From: Photobacterium rosenbergii
GTDB taxonomy: Bacteria > Pseudomonadota > Gammaproteobacteria > Enterobacterales > Vibrionaceae
Length of the DNA: 64,000 nucleotides
Assembly (NCBI RefSeq): GCF_003026455.1
Contig: NZ_PYMB01000002.1
Location: 96,856 to 160,855, forward strand
Reading direction: 5' to 3'
Within the stretch, counting starts at the first letter, position 1; the number at the start of each line of letters is the position of its first letter. Under the pieces are notes generated by a model. That model was not told where the DNA came from. It searched no databases and was given only the letters and a program-made list of their open reading frames with translations. A program made the position numbers and the translations under genes. Shown piece after piece: positions 18,191-27,119 of this stretch.

Positions 18191-18589
18191 TGCCATTACC
18201 GAGCTGGTTTTGATCATCTTAAGTATCGTTGAAATGGCAAAAACGATCACTCAAGAAGTGAAATTATCATGGCTTATGCATCTTTAATTGCATATGTGGA
18301 TTTATCCAGATGTTTGGCGAAGATGGAGAAAAATCCCTGCAAAATTCCCTAACATCTTTTTATTTCAAGCTTTTTTCTGCCAGTTGGAAATAGTCAAAAA
18401 TGAGAGGTAGTCGCTTATTTTTGAGTAAAATCATCTTTTGTTGAGGATGAAATAACCGTTCGCTGGCATTTCTCTGACATCCTTGGTATAACACGCGCTT
18501 ACTTTTTCCCGCTGGAAGTATCAGCCTGTTCTGTTTTCAGGTTGATGAATGGTGGTGACTGAAAGTAGTGCAACGGAGTAGGAAATTTA
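18191..18589. other. Gene-free intergenic region
   Basis: About 340-400 bp between the divergent DUF2982 gene and the H1-like gene. It is AT-rich and must hold promoters for both. I see no convincing operator, hairpin or small gene. Confidence 0.5.
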
Positions 18590-19000
18590 ATGAGAATCTC
18601 TCACAAACGTAAAGTTCAGCTGAAACTACAAAAACGCCTTAAGGGCATGGTAGTTGAAGCAAAACCAGCAGCAGTGAAAGCTGTTGTGAAAAAAGCACCA
18701 ACTGCAGAAACAGTAAAAGCTGCTCCAGCGGCGAAACCTGTTGTTGAAGAGCAGAAGCCAGTAGAAGCGGCAGCCCCGGTTGCTGTAAAAGTGTCTTTGA
18801 CTCCAAAACAGCAGCAAGTGCTGGATATTGTTGTTAAGAACGCAGAAGGTATCAATCCGAAAGGCATTGGTCTTGAAGCAGGCCAGGAAGACACCAAAGC
18901 GGCTTCTTGGGCGACTGGTGCGCTGAAAAAACTGACCGAAGAAGGTTTGGTTGAGCGCATCCAACTGGCGGGCAACAAGGTGCTTTACAAAGCACTTTAA
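18590..19000 (+). CDS. Basic Lys/Ala-rich protein with C-terminal winged-helix-like domain
   Basis: A 136-residue protein of unknown function. Residues 1-70 are basic and low-complexity (RISHKRKVQLKLQKRLKG, then repeated AKP, VVKKAP and AAPAAKP blocks, turning acidic around EEQKPVE), resembling histone H1-like or AlgP-like tails. Residues about 72-136 (SLTPKQQQVLDIVV, ATGALKKLTEEGLVERIQL) look like a MarR-type winged helix without the usual wing residues. It could be a nucleoid-associated DNA-binding protein. The ATG at 18590 follows TAGGAAAT. Tail composition is seen directly; DNA binding is inferred. Confidence 0.72.
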   Translation: MRISHKRKVQLKLQKRLKGMVVEAKPAAVKAVVKKAPTAETVKAAPAAKPVVEEQKPVEAAAPVAVKVSLTPKQQQVLDIVVKNAEGINPKGIGLEAGQEDTKAASWATGALKKLTEEGLVERIQLAGNKVLYKAL

Positions 19001-19309
19001 TTCCTCTGCTACGGAGCACACTGTGTGATGCAGAGTGATCCGAGCCGGCTTTGGAATTACAGCCAGGCCCGTTCCTGATGCTATCAGGGGCGGGTATTAC
19101 CTCCCTTTTAAATCAATCCGACATTTCTTCTAAACAACGCTATTCTGCAACGTTTGTAATACTGTCTCAAAAATGCGTTATTTTGTATCTCAATGATAAA
19201 CGTGTTGCATTCTCCTGTCGTTATGTCTCATCTCTGCTATAACTTATTATAAATAGACACCTATCAGTAACGTCTTGGTTTTCAAGATGTGTTATGCGGA
19301 GGCGAGTTT
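19001..19309. other. Gene-free intergenic region with one hairpin
   Basis: About 309 bp between two plus-strand genes. A hairpin built from CCTGAT/ATCAGG inside CCCG/CGGG (about 19068-19094) may end the upstream transcript but has no U tract. A 63-codon frame here (19051-19242) has no ribosome site and is not called. Confidence 0.4.
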
Positions 19310-19615
19310 ATGACAATGATAAGTGCTAGGGAGTTCTCCGACTGGTTGCGCGTTCGATTCGCTAACGAAGACCAAGGCGTGAGTTTAACTAGGGACGACA
19401 TAAACCAGTTGACAGGACGTCAGAGCTTTTCGCTAGGATTTGTAAACGACATCCATTATGAACTCATGCAGCATGGTATGGCATTTGTCACTGATACATC
19501 ACGAGAGACTTTCTATTTGATCCCTGTGACGAACAAACCTTGGCGCGAGCAGTTGGAACATCAATACGAAAGAGAGTTGTTCTGTAACGTGCTACCTCTA
19601 GACAAGTCTGGCTAA
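19310..19615 (+). CDS. Conserved hypothetical protein, 101 aa
   Basis: I take ATG 19310, which follows GGAGGCGAGTTT, an excellent ribosome site; an in-frame start at 19289 would add seven residues. The protein (SAREFSDWLRVRFANEDQGV, LTRDDINQLTG, ETFYLIPVTNKPW) is soluble and mixed alpha/beta, with alternating helices ending in a short beta element, possibly a winged-helix-like fold. I do not recognise the family. It ends just before a terminator shared with aspC. Confidence 0.7.
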   Translation: MTMISAREFSDWLRVRFANEDQGVSLTRDDINQLTGRQSFSLGFVNDIHYELMQHGMAFVTDTSRETFYLIPVTNKPWREQLEHQYERELFCNVLPLDKSG

Positions 19616-19640
19616 CTATCAAAGCAGATATACGTTACAA

Positions 19641-19667
19641 AAAAACGGGCGCAGTGCGCCCGTTTTT
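19641..19667. terminator. Bidirectional terminator between 101-aa gene and aspC
   Basis: AAAAACGGGCGC (19641-19652) and GCGCCCGTTTTT (19656-19667) form a near-perfect stem with a T run on one side and an A run on the other, serving both converging genes. Confidence 0.9.
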
Positions 19668-19695
19668 AGTTTATCTGTTGTCATTGAGCAAAGGT

Positions 19696-20886
19696 TTATA
19701 GAACCGCTGCAATGCCTTTACATAGAGGCTGCATATTTGCTTTGGTCATACCCGCAACGCTGATACGGCCAGAGCCAACAATGTAGATACCGAATTCTTC
19801 TTTCAGGCGGTTAACCTGCTCTTTGCTCAGGCCAGAGAACGAGAACATACCGTTCTGGCGCTCGATAAAGCTGAAGTCAGCTTCTACACCCAGATCTTTT
19901 AGTGTCTGCACAAACAGAGTACGCATTTCCTGAATGCGGTCACGCATATCGGCGACTTCGATTTCCCATTCGGCACGAAGGGCTGCATCGTTCAGGATTT
20001 CAGTCACAATCGCTGCACCGTGTGCTGGTGGGTTTGAGTAGATCACGCGGGCAATGCTTTTCACTTGGCTGAATGCGGTTGTTGCTTCTGCATTATCTTT
20101 GGCGACAAGTGTAAATGCACCGACACGCTCGTTATACAGACCAAAGTTTTTCGAGAATGAGCTGGCGATAAGAAGTTCTTCACAAAGGTCAGCAAAAATG
20201 CGTAGGCCTTGGGCATCTTCTTCAACACCTTTGGCAAAGCCCTGATAGGCAAAGTCAAACATCGGCAGCAGTTGCTTTTCTTTACATAGATCAGCAAGTT
20301 GTTGCCACTGTGGTGCTTGAGGGTCAATACCGGTTGGGTTATGGCAGCAGCCATGTAGAAGTACGACATCACCTGGGGCTGCATTAGCTAGGTCCGCAAG
20401 CGCTGCGTCAAAGTCCATGTCTTTGCTCTGCGCATCGTAGTAGCTGTACTGGACGGTTTCAAGGCCAGCTGCGGTGAACACACCATTGTGGTTCGCCCAA
20501 GTCGGGTTGCTGATCCACACTTTTACATCACCAAGCTGGCGCTTGATAAACTCGGCCGCCAAACGTAATGCACCTGTACCGCCAGGGGCCTGTGCCGTCT
20601 GGGCGCGTTTTGAAGAGATGATTGGAGAGTCGTTGCCAAACAGCAGTTGCTGAACAGCTAGGCCGTATTCTGCCGTGCCAGGAATACTTAGGTAAGACTT
20701 GGTGGTTTCTTTTTCTAGCAAAATCGCTTCCGCTTTTTTTACTGTTGCTAGAACAGGGGTATTCCCTGATTCGTCTTTGTAGATACCGACACCAAGGTTA
20801 ATTTTCTCTGGGCGGGTATCTTTTTTAAACTCTTCAGTTAAACCAAGAATTGGGTCGGCGGGTGCAGCAGAAATTTTCTCAAACAT
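19696..20886 (-). CDS. aspC: Aspartate/aromatic aminotransferase
   Basis: From ATG 20886 ([16 protein letters not shown]) the product is 396 residues, the same as E. coli AspC; the longer frame adds only two residues. It is a class I PLP-dependent transaminase with the Schiff-base Lys in [15 protein letters not shown] (about residue 246), [12 protein letters not shown] and the C-terminal [11 protein letters not shown]. It interconverts aspartate and 2-oxoglutarate with oxaloacetate and glutamate, and members usually accept aromatic amino acids as well. Similarity is higher to AspC than TyrB. It shares a terminator with the converging gene. Confidence 0.94.
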   Translation of the reverse strand: MFEKISAAPADPILGLTEEFKKDTRPEKINLGVGIYKDESGNTPVLATVKKAEAILLEKETTKSYLSIPGTAEYGLAVQQLLFGNDSPIISSKRAQTAQAPGGTGALRLAAEFIKRQLGDVKVWISNPTWANHNGVFTAAGLETVQYSYYDAQSKDMDFDAALADLANAAPGDVVLLHGCCHNPTGIDPQAPQWQQLADLCKEKQLLPMFDFAYQGFAKGVEEDAQGLRIFADLCEELLIASSFSKNFGLYNERVGAFTLVAKDNAEATTAFSQVKSIARVIYSNPPAHGAAIVTEILNDAALRAEWEIEVADMRDRIQEMRTLFVQTLKDLGVEADFSFIERQNGMFSFSGLSKEQVNRLKEEFGIYIVGSGRISVAGMTKANMQPLCKGIAAVL

Positions 20887-21186
20887 TGTCAATCATCCAT
20901 GCTGGTAATGGTAAAGGGTCAATATGTTCTTTATACCTTTTATCACCGGGCATTGACAAGAAATTGTAACATCTTGGCCAAATAAAATATGACAGCAACG
21001 AAATGTTATTAGTTTTCACTAACATTTGCACAAAGCGTTCAAACTTTCATCATTATCGGCTGCAAGAAAATTACAACAAAAATCATGAATATGCCGATGT
21101 TTTGTGCGTCAAATCTCACCATTTTTGTATAAATTTCATCTAAAAACGTAATTAAATTATAAAGCCAGTATGTAAGTGTAACTGTA

Positions 21187-21202
21187 TGTGAAACTGGTCA
21201 CA
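21187..21202 (+). promoter_or_regulatory. Consensus CRP site upstream of sugar carrier
   Basis: TGTGA-AACTGG-TCACA matches both CRP half-sites perfectly. It lies 226 bp before the carrier's start and about 300 bp from aspC. Catabolite control of the carrier is the natural reading. Confidence 0.75.
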
Positions 21203-21378
21203 GTTGGTAGGGGTGGGGTTGTCATAGCATTGCGTCCCGATGGAAATCGGTCAAATGTGATGATCTTGGTCTGAATTTACGATGTAAACATGGAAAAATC
21301 CTGTCTTCACTTCGAATAGCTCAGAAACATACTAAATAACATAAATATGATCATCAGCTTTGTCCGAATGTTGTAAAT

Positions 21379-21407
21379 CTGCTGCAGTATCAATGTGTTT
21401 GCAGCAG
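21379..21407 (+). promoter_or_regulatory. 8-bp inverted repeat just before the carrier's ribosome site
   Basis: CTGCTGCA (21379-21386) and TGCAGCAG (21400-21407) are separated by 13 bases and end 8 bases before GGGGA (21416-21420). It could be an operator or an mRNA hairpin affecting translation. Confidence 0.5.
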
Positions 21408-21427
21408 GCATTATCGGGGAACACTCA

Positions 21428-22774
21428 ATGGAAAAGCCACGCCTTACGTTTTGGCAGATATGGAATATGAGCTTCGGCTTCATGGGGATTCAATTTGGTT
21501 TTGGCTTGCAAAATGCCAACGTTAGCCGAATTTTTGAAACCTTGGGGGCAAGCATTGATCAAATCCCTATTCTTTGGATTGCAGCACCACTAACTGGCCT
21601 GTTGGTACAGCCTATTATCGGTTATTTCAGTGACCGTACCTGGACGGTATTAGGCCGTCGTAGACCTTATTTCCTCTGTGGAGCTATCGCTTCTTCCTTG
21701 GCGTTGATTATCATGCCTTATTCGCCATATTTGTGGGTAGCTGCCGGTATGCTGTGGATCCTAGATGCTTCTATCAACATTTCGATGGAGCCATTCCGGG
21801 CATTGGTGGCTGACAACCTGCCGTCGGAGCAGCGTACCCAAGGTTTTGCAGTGCAGACTTTCTTCATCGGTGTGGGGTCGGTAGTTGCTTCGGCAATGCC
21901 ATACTTGCTGAGTAATGTGTTCGATGTTGCTAACACCGCACCATCAGGTGAAGTTCCGCCATCGGTTAAAATTTCTTTCCTTTGCGGGGCTCTGGTGTTT
22001 GTGGCCTCTATTCTTTGGACAGTGCTACGTACTAAAGAATACTCCCCGCAGGAGTTGGCAGCTTTCCATAATGAGGCGCCTGAACAAGAAGAAGAGAAAG
22101 CCAGCCTAAAAGCAATTTTTGCGGATATTAAGGCGATGCCAAAGACAATGATGCAATTGGCGGTGGTGCAATTCTTCTCTTGGTTTGCTTTGTTTGCAAT
22201 GTGGATTTACACCACATCGGCAGTGACGTCACAAATTTTCGGTACCACGGATACTAGCTCTGCATTGTATAACGAAGGGGCGGACTGGGTAGGCCTATGC
22301 TTCGCAGCATATAATGGTATCTCAGCGTTAGCCGCGTTCGCCCTACCATGGTTGGCACAGCGTACTAGCCGTAAGTTTGTCCATTGTCTGTCACTGGTTA
22401 TCGGTGGCCTTAGCTTGATGTCTATCTCGCTTATCCAAAACCCGGCCATGCTGATGGTAAGCATGGTGGGAATTGGTTTGGCATGGGCAAGTATCCTATG
22501 TATGCCTTACGCGATTTTGGCGGGCGCATTGCCGGCTAAAAAGATGGGCTTTTACATGGGCGTCTTTAATTTCTTTATCGTATTGCCGCAAATCCTAGCT
22601 GCAGGGATCTTGGGGTTTTTCACCCGATGGGCATTCGATGGCAACACCATGATGGCGATTGTTCTGGGTGGCGCCTCGATGATTTTCGCCGGTCTTGTGG
22701 TTTGTATTGTCAAAGATGAAGATGAACCCAACAAGGCAGAATTGGGCAGCCAAGCTGAAGTAGTTACTGTCTAA
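21428..22774 (+). CDS. MFS sugar transporter, SLC45/GPH-like
   Basis: I choose ATG 21428 (448 residues), which follows GGGGA with 7-nt spacing; the frame opens earlier at 21395. About twelve membrane spans are visible. SDRTWTVLGRRRPY is the typical sugar/proton carrier motif and EPFRALVADNLPSEQR is shared with SLC45-type sucrose or maltose carriers. The N-terminal FWQIWNMSFGFMGIQFGFGL, with a C-terminal VKDEDEPNKAEL tail, is like the maltose/maltodextrin permeases of marine gammaproteobacteria. The substrate is not proven. An upstream CRP site supports sugar transport. A terminator follows. Confidence 0.84.
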   Translation: MEKPRLTFWQIWNMSFGFMGIQFGFGLQNANVSRIFETLGASIDQIPILWIAAPLTGLLVQPIIGYFSDRTWTVLGRRRPYFLCGAIASSLALIIMPYSPYLWVAAGMLWILDASINISMEPFRALVADNLPSEQRTQGFAVQTFFIGVGSVVASAMPYLLSNVFDVANTAPSGEVPPSVKISFLCGALVFVASILWTVLRTKEYSPQELAAFHNEAPEQEEEKASLKAIFADIKAMPKTMMQLAVVQFFSWFALFAMWIYTTSAVTSQIFGTTDTSSALYNEGADWVGLCFAAYNGISALAAFALPWLAQRTSRKFVHCLSLVIGGLSLMSISLIQNPAMLMVSMVGIGLAWASILCMPYAILAGALPAKKMGFYMGVFNFFIVLPQILAAGILGFFTRWAFDGNTMMAIVLGGASMIFAGLVVCIVKDEDEPNKAELGSQAEVVTV

Positions 22775-22784
22775 ACCTTCCTAT

Positions 22785-22815
22785 ACAGGCCAGTGCTTCA
22801 CTGGCCTGTATTATC
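22785..22815 (+). terminator. Terminator after SLC45-like carrier
   Basis: ACAGGCCAGT (22785-22794) and ACTGGCCTGT (22800-22809) form a perfect 10-bp stem with a 5-nt loop. The following ATTAT stretch is a weak T tract. Confidence 0.75.
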
Positions 22816-22855
22816 TAAATTCGGTACGATTCCCTCAATTGCCAACCGCCTCAAG

Positions 22856-23605
22856 TTAACTAAATTTTGCAGGGCGCTTTTCCAAAAAGGCACTGACGGC
22901 TTCTTTGGCCTCGTCACTTCTGATCCGTTTAATTAGCTCTACGTTTTCGGTTTCAATGGTTTTAAGCAGCCGTTCTTTATCCTGCTGGCTGAGCATACGT
23001 TTACTGATCCGCATAGCCCTAGGAGGAAGTTGGCCGATTTGTTCAGCGCATTGGACAGCCAAGTCATCTGGGGTATCGCTGATCTGGTTGATGAAACCAA
23101 GAGCGAGCGCCTCATCGGCGGTCATTGGCGCACCGAGCAATAACATTTCTTTGGCTTTTCTCAGGCCGATGATTTTTGTGAACTCCGTGCTTGATGCCAT
23201 CTCCGGGCATAGCCCTAAATGGACAAACGGCGTCTTGAACACGGCTGTTGGTGAGCAATAAACCACATCGACAAACTGCAGCATAGTAGTACCAATGCCA
23301 ACCGCTGGGCCTGAAACCGACGCGACGATGGGTATTTCACACTCAACCAATGACTTCATGAAGCGTTCGCCATGAAAATCAGCCATACCCTGCGAGATAG
23401 CCACGAAATCTTGCATGTCATTACCGCCACAAAATATTTCTGGCAGGCCGCGTAAGACGATTACCCGTGTTTCCGGTGACTGATTCGCTTGAGTAATGGT
23501 ATCAGCGAGGGTGTGGTACATGGCTTGGTTAAGGGCATTTTTGGCATCAGGTCGGGTGAGTTGGATATCAAGAATCGATCCATTGTGGGTAATGCGGATG
23601 TCCAT
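22856..23605 (-). CDS. Enoyl-CoA hydratase/isomerase family protein
   Basis: A 249-residue crotonase-fold protein. LTRPDAKNALN and FCGGNDMQDF form the oxyanion-hole and substrate-loop region, and SGPAVGIGTTMLQFVDVVY precedes the second catalytic segment HLGLCPEMASS. The residues at the glutamate positions vary in this family, so hydratase versus isomerase activity cannot be fixed. It has a short helical C-terminus ending in EKRPAKF. It converges on the sugar carrier with its terminator between them. Confidence 0.88.
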   Translation of the reverse strand: MDIRITHNGSILDIQLTRPDAKNALNQAMYHTLADTITQANQSPETRVIVLRGLPEIFCGGNDMQDFVAISQGMADFHGERFMKSLVECEIPIVASVSGPAVGIGTTMLQFVDVVYCSPTAVFKTPFVHLGLCPEMASSTEFTKIIGLRKAKEMLLLGAPMTADEALALGFINQISDTPDDLAVQCAEQIGQLPPRAMRISKRMLSQQDKERLLKTIETENVELIKRIRSDEAKEAVSAFLEKRPAKFS

Positions 23606-23759
23606 GTCAGCTTTCCTTAAGTGGTAGGATGAGTTGTTTTTATCTATTAATCATGGACAAAGATAAAGTGGATGACAAAAAATGCGTGAAAAGTGAGATC
23701 TCCCCCCACCATTTTTCACCAAAGCTATAGTTACTCGCAGAAGAAAAAAGGGGGTATCT

Positions 23760-23948
23760 ATGATTCATTTCAGGTGGGTAATGATTAGTGGGTTGCTTGT
23801 TCTGATGCTGGGAGGCTGTCAGTCCACGGATGAGGGATATGATTGGTCGCCGGGAGATGACATTCAGACCAATGCCAGCGGAGAGGTTGTGGTGCCTGAT
23901 GCGATTGTCTTGCCAGAGGAAGATATTGAGGCAATTAACAAATTATAA
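23760..23948 (+). CDS. Small lipoprotein, 62 aa
   Basis: A 62-residue protein whose N-terminus is a lipoprotein signal (ISGLLVLMLGGC, lipidated Cys at about residue 20). The mature part is short and acidic (STDEGYDWSPGDD, PDAIVLPEEDIEAINKL). ATG 23760 follows GGGGGTATCT. No family is recognised. The next gene, thiM, begins 86 bp later, so it might share its promoter. Confidence 0.7.
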   Translation: MIHFRWVMISGLLVLMLGGCQSTDEGYDWSPGDDIQTNASGEVVVPDAIVLPEEDIEAINKL

Positions 23949-24034
23949 TTGTGTTTGTGTTGTATCAAGCCCAATGCCGGTGGCAACTTAGGTATAATCT
24001 ATCGGTTTAAGAACATCGAATAAGGAATGCAGCC

Positions 24035-24853
24035 TTGAATACCGACACTGAGAACTTGATTCAGCATGTGTGTGATGCCCTGGCGAAGGTGCGTGAGAGC
24101 AAACCTTTGGTTGTTAATGTCACTAACTACGTTGTGATGAACAATACAGCAAACGCACTGCTTGCTGTGGGTGCATCACCAATCATGGCACATAGCCGTG
24201 AAGAAATGGCAGAGATGATGGGCTTTGCCGGAGCCTTGGTGATCAACATCGGTACGCTGGATAGCCAGTGGTTGCCGCGTATGATCTATGCGGTGGAGCA
24301 AGCTAATGCCAATGGCAAACCTGTTGTCCTTGATCCGGTCGGTTGCGGTGCAAGCCAGTTACGTACTGACGCATCCCGTCAACTGGCCAAACTGGCAGAT
24401 AACTTGATCATCCGTGGCAATGCGTCGGAAATTATCGCACTGGCTGGTGAGTCTGCACAGAGTAAAGGTGTCGATGCGCTTGATAGCAGCGATGCGGCGG
24501 TGAATGCCGCTAAAGCCTTGGCTGAAAGCCATAACTGTACTGTCGTGATTTCCGGAGCCACAGATTATGTTGTCAGCACAGATGGTGTGGTTGCACTGGA
24601 TAACGGCCACGAAATGATGCCTTTCGTTACAGGCATGGGGTGCTCACATACGGCATTGACCGGTGCGTTTGCTGCCGTTGGCTCCAATGAAGTTAGTGCG
24701 GGTATCTCGTCAACAGCAATTCTTGGTGTTGCCGGTGAAATCGCTGCAGCTAAGTCGGCAGGGCCGGGTAGTTTGCAGATGAACTTGTTGGATGCTATCT
24801 ATCAGCTTGATGAAGATACGTTGAAGACCCGCCTAAAGATTAGCGTGCGATAA
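24035..24853 (+). CDS. thiM: Hydroxyethylthiazole kinase ThiM
   Basis: A 272-residue ribokinase-fold enzyme that phosphorylates hydroxyethylthiazole in the thiamine salvage pathway. Family segments include [39 protein letters not shown] and [18 protein letters not shown] with the catalytic Cys. It begins with TTG 24035, which follows AAGGA with 8-nt spacing. A nearby ATG at 24027 is out of frame and stops after three codons (ATG CAG CCT TGA), overlapping the TTG start. It forms an operon with thiE ten bases later. No TPP riboswitch is visible in the 86 bp upstream. Confidence 0.94.
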   Translation: MNTDTENLIQHVCDALAKVRESKPLVVNVTNYVVMNNTANALLAVGASPIMAHSREEMAEMMGFAGALVINIGTLDSQWLPRMIYAVEQANANGKPVVLDPVGCGASQLRTDASRQLAKLADNLIIRGNASEIIALAGESAQSKGVDALDSSDAAVNAAKALAESHNCTVVISGATDYVVSTDGVVALDNGHEMMPFVTGMGCSHTALTGAFAAVGSNEVSAGISSTAILGVAGEIAAAKSAGPGSLQMNLLDAIYQLDEDTLKTRLKISVR

Positions 24854-24863
24854 GGGGAAAGCC

Positions 24864-25484
24864 ATGTACGATTACCGACTGTACTTGGTGACCGATGAGT
24901 ATCAGGATATTGAGCAACTGGAGTTTGTGATCCGCGAGGCGATAGCCGGAGGGGTCACCATGGTTCAACTGCGTGAAAAGCATGGTGATATCCGGGCTTT
25001 TATCCAGCGGGCGGAAGCCATCAAGCCAATGTTGCAAGAGGCGGGGATCCCGTTGATCATCAATGATCGGGTTGATGTTGCCCTGGCTGTGGATGCTGAC
25101 GGCGTTCACCTCGGCCAGTCAGATATGCCGGCGGACGTAGCCCGCCGCTTGATTGGCGATGATAAAATCTTGGGACTATCGGTAGAAAATGAACAGCAGC
25201 TTGAGGCTGCCCAGTCGCTGCCATTGGATTACCTTGGCTTGAGTGCGATATTTCCCACAACGACCAAAACCGATACCGTTTATGCATGGGGTTTGGAAGG
25301 CCTTGCAAAAGCGTCTGCATTTAGCCAGTTGCCGTTAGTCGCAATTGGTGGGATTAACGAGAGTAATATCAGAGCGGTGGTTGAAGCGGGCGCAGACGGT
25401 ATCGCACTGGTATCTGCGATATGCCATGCTGACTCACCGAAAGACGCGAGCCAGCAGTTATTGGCGCTAATCGGCGGCAATTAA
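24864..25484 (+). CDS. thiE: Thiamine-phosphate synthase ThiE
   Basis: A 206-residue TIM-barrel enzyme coupling HMP pyrophosphate and hydroxyethylthiazole phosphate to thiamine phosphate. Conserved segments are [37 protein letters not shown] and [16 protein letters not shown] (phosphate binding), then [10 protein letters not shown]. The usual GPIFPT is GLSAIFPT here. The ribosome site AGGGGA is 6 bases before ATG 24864. The stop codon overlaps that of the convergent VF530-type gene. Together with thiM it makes a salvage pair. Confidence 0.94.
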   Translation: MYDYRLYLVTDEYQDIEQLEFVIREAIAGGVTMVQLREKHGDIRAFIQRAEAIKPMLQEAGIPLIINDRVDVALAVDADGVHLGQSDMPADVARRLIGDDKILGLSVENEQQLEAAQSLPLDYLGLSAIFPTTTKTDTVYAWGLEGLAKASAFSQLPLVAIGGINESNIRAVVEAGADGIALVSAICHADSPKDASQQLLALIGGN

Positions 25485-25699
25485 AGGAAGAAGGTGTCGA
25501 GATACAATTGCTCGACTTCTTTGCGTGCCCATTCGGTGCGGCGCAAGAACTTCAGGCTTGATTTGATGCTTGGGTCATTGTTGAAACAACGGACTTTGAC
25601 AATTTGACCCAGCTCTTCCCAACCGTAATGGTCGACTAGCTCCTCGAGGATCCTTTGCAGGGTAAGGCCATGTAATGGGTTATTCGGTTGGTGGTCCAT
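25481..25699 (-). CDS. VF530-type DNA-binding protein (DUF2132)
   Basis: A 72-residue protein, [20 protein letters not shown] through [20 protein letters not shown], matching the VF530/DUF2132 family first described in Aliivibrio fischeri. It is a small, basic, helical protein of unknown biological role; DNA binding is proposed from structure. The length is typical. Its stop overlaps the stop of thiE by a few bases. Confidence 0.88.
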   Translation of the reverse strand: MDHQPNNPLHGLTLQRILEELVDHYGWEELGQIVKVRCFNNDPSIKSSLKFLRRTEWARKEVEQLYLDTFFL

Positions 25700-25882
25700 A
25701 ATGTCTACTTCATTGTGTAATCTGGGGTGGCACTATACCAGCTTGGATTGCGTGAATGAATCTTCGACGTCGAATATCTGTTAGACTACGCATCCCAGCC
25801 CCCTCTAAGCAGTATTATGTTGTGGGGGGACCATACCGCAGCAAGCCATATTGGCAAGACTGCATTGATTTTAGGATTTACT

Positions 25883-26353
25883 GTGCTCAATAACGATATC
25901 TTGCGACGCCTTCGCTATACCTTTGATTTTAATGACTCAGCGATGATCAATATTTTTGCTGCTGCTGAGCATGAAGTGACGCGTGAGCAAGTTAGTGATT
26001 GGCTAAAAAAAGAGGATGATCCTGCATTTACTAAATGTACGGACCGCGAGCTAGCGATCTTCCTTAATGGCTTAATCAATGAAAAACGTGGCAAGAAAGA
26101 AGGGCCACAGCCTGAGCCAGAAGCTCGCTTAACCAACAACATGATATTCATGAAGCTACGCATTGCCCTGAATTACAAAGCGGAAGATATTTTGGAAATC
26201 ATGAAGAGTGTTGATTTCAACATGAGCAAGCACGAGCTAAGTGCGTTTTTCAGAAAGCCTGACAACAAGCACTACCGCGAGTGTAAAGATCAGATCCTGC
26301 GCAACTTCCTGCTAGGGGTGCAATACAAATTCCGCCCGGAAGCAACAGAATAG
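25883..26353 (+). CDS. yehS: YehS family protein (DUF1456)
   Basis: I start at GTG 25883 (156 residues) behind TTAGGA, because it gives the E. coli YehS length and an N-terminus of MLNNDILRRLRY. The upstream part of the frame is not conserved. It carries two repeats of a helical DUF1456 module, the first around DSAMINIFAAAEHEVTREQV and the second around FMKLRIALNYKAEDILEIMK, each ending in a segment like LKKEDD or RKPDNKHYRECKD. The function is not known. A bidirectional terminator follows. Confidence 0.9.
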   Translation: MLNNDILRRLRYTFDFNDSAMINIFAAAEHEVTREQVSDWLKKEDDPAFTKCTDRELAIFLNGLINEKRGKKEGPQPEPEARLTNNMIFMKLRIALNYKAEDILEIMKSVDFNMSKHELSAFFRKPDNKHYRECKDQILRNFLLGVQYKFRPEATE

Positions 26354-26371
26354 CCCTGAACTTTAACACGA

Positions 26372-26403
26372 AAAAAAGGCTGCCCATGGGCAGCCTTTGT
26401 TGT
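26372..26403. terminator. Bidirectional terminator between yehS and the HTH-like gene
   Basis: AAAGGCTGCC and GGGCAGCCTTT (26375-26399) form a strong stem with a 3-nt loop. A runs on one side and T runs on the other serve both converging genes. Confidence 0.85.
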
Positions 26404-26404
26404 T

Positions 26405-26983
26405 TTACCCAGCAATCTCATCTAGGTTGATTTCTCCCTCATGCTGGTTGAGCAACATCTTCTGGATGTTAAACCCACACAGCATCAAGATCAGGCACCA
26501 GTTCAAAAACGGCAGTGTGCCTTTTTCCATACTTTCGGCGAGCTGGGCTGGTTTCCATTGGAAAGCCTCACACAAACTGTCGATGGTGATACCGGTAAAG
26601 GTATTGTCACCGATGACTCGTTTGAACTCTTTTTCAGTCGGCATTTCAAAGGCTGTTTTGTTCTTGAACGCAGTTGGCTTGAACGCGCGCATGACTTTTC
26701 TTGCATCGACCTCAAGCGGCTGGCCGTTATTCTGGATGTTAGGGCGACCCGCCAAGGCGCAGAGGAAGCACCAGCAAGGGTAGGGGATATCTGAAATATT
26801 CTCAGGTTCACGCTTGTAGCGGGACATCCAATCAGAGAGTTTTTTCTCTTGCAGACCCGTTAATTTTGCAAGGGCTGCACCATCGTAGCCATACTCTTTG
26901 AGCAGGTTGATAATTTCAGCCACTTCGGAAACGAAGGGTTTTTTCCATTGGTTTGCCGGGGCTAGGGTGACATCTCTGATCAT
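26405..26983 (-). CDS. Hypothetical protein with helix-turn-helix-like N-terminus
   Basis: From ATG 26983 (MIRDVTLAPANQW) the product is 192 residues; a further 17 in-frame residues upstream look non-conserved. Residues about 15-65 (EVAEIINLLKEYGYDGAALA, then KLTGLQEKKLSDWMSRYKRE) resemble an XRE-type helix-turn-helix, followed by PYPCWCFLCALAGRPNI. A second segment (TIDSLCEAFQWKPAQLAESM, then FLNWCLILMLCGFNIQKMLL) repeats the pattern, suggesting an internal duplication. I do not recognise a family. Confidence 0.6.
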   Translation of the reverse strand: MIRDVTLAPANQWKKPFVSEVAEIINLLKEYGYDGAALAKLTGLQEKKLSDWMSRYKREPENISDIPYPCWCFLCALAGRPNIQNNGQPLEVDARKVMRAFKPTAFKNKTAFEMPTEKEFKRVIGDNTFTGITIDSLCEAFQWKPAQLAESMEKGTLPFLNWCLILMLCGFNIQKMLLNQHEGEINLDEIAG

Positions 26984-27119
26984 AATGGACTCATAAAGAT
27001 TAGGGAGGCTTGAGAGGCTCAAGCAGATGGGCATAAGCTTATTCGAAGCTATAAGGGAAGTCTATCTAGCAAAGGCAGCAAGCTATTTTTGCCCTAGCAG
27101 TTGTATTAAATCTCACCAG

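Larger units (their letters stand above)
20887..21427. other. Long divergent intergenic region aspC / SLC45 carrier
   Basis: About 540 AT-rich bases holding the promoters of both genes. A consensus CRP site (21187-21202) and a hairpin just before the carrier's ribosome site (21379-21407) are listed separately. I see nothing else in it. Confidence 0.5.

Noticed and set aside
23949-24034. Possible TPP riboswitch before thiM-thiE
   Set aside because: Only 86 bp are available and neither of the conserved TPP motif sequences (CTGAGA, or the GATCTGG-like element) is present.
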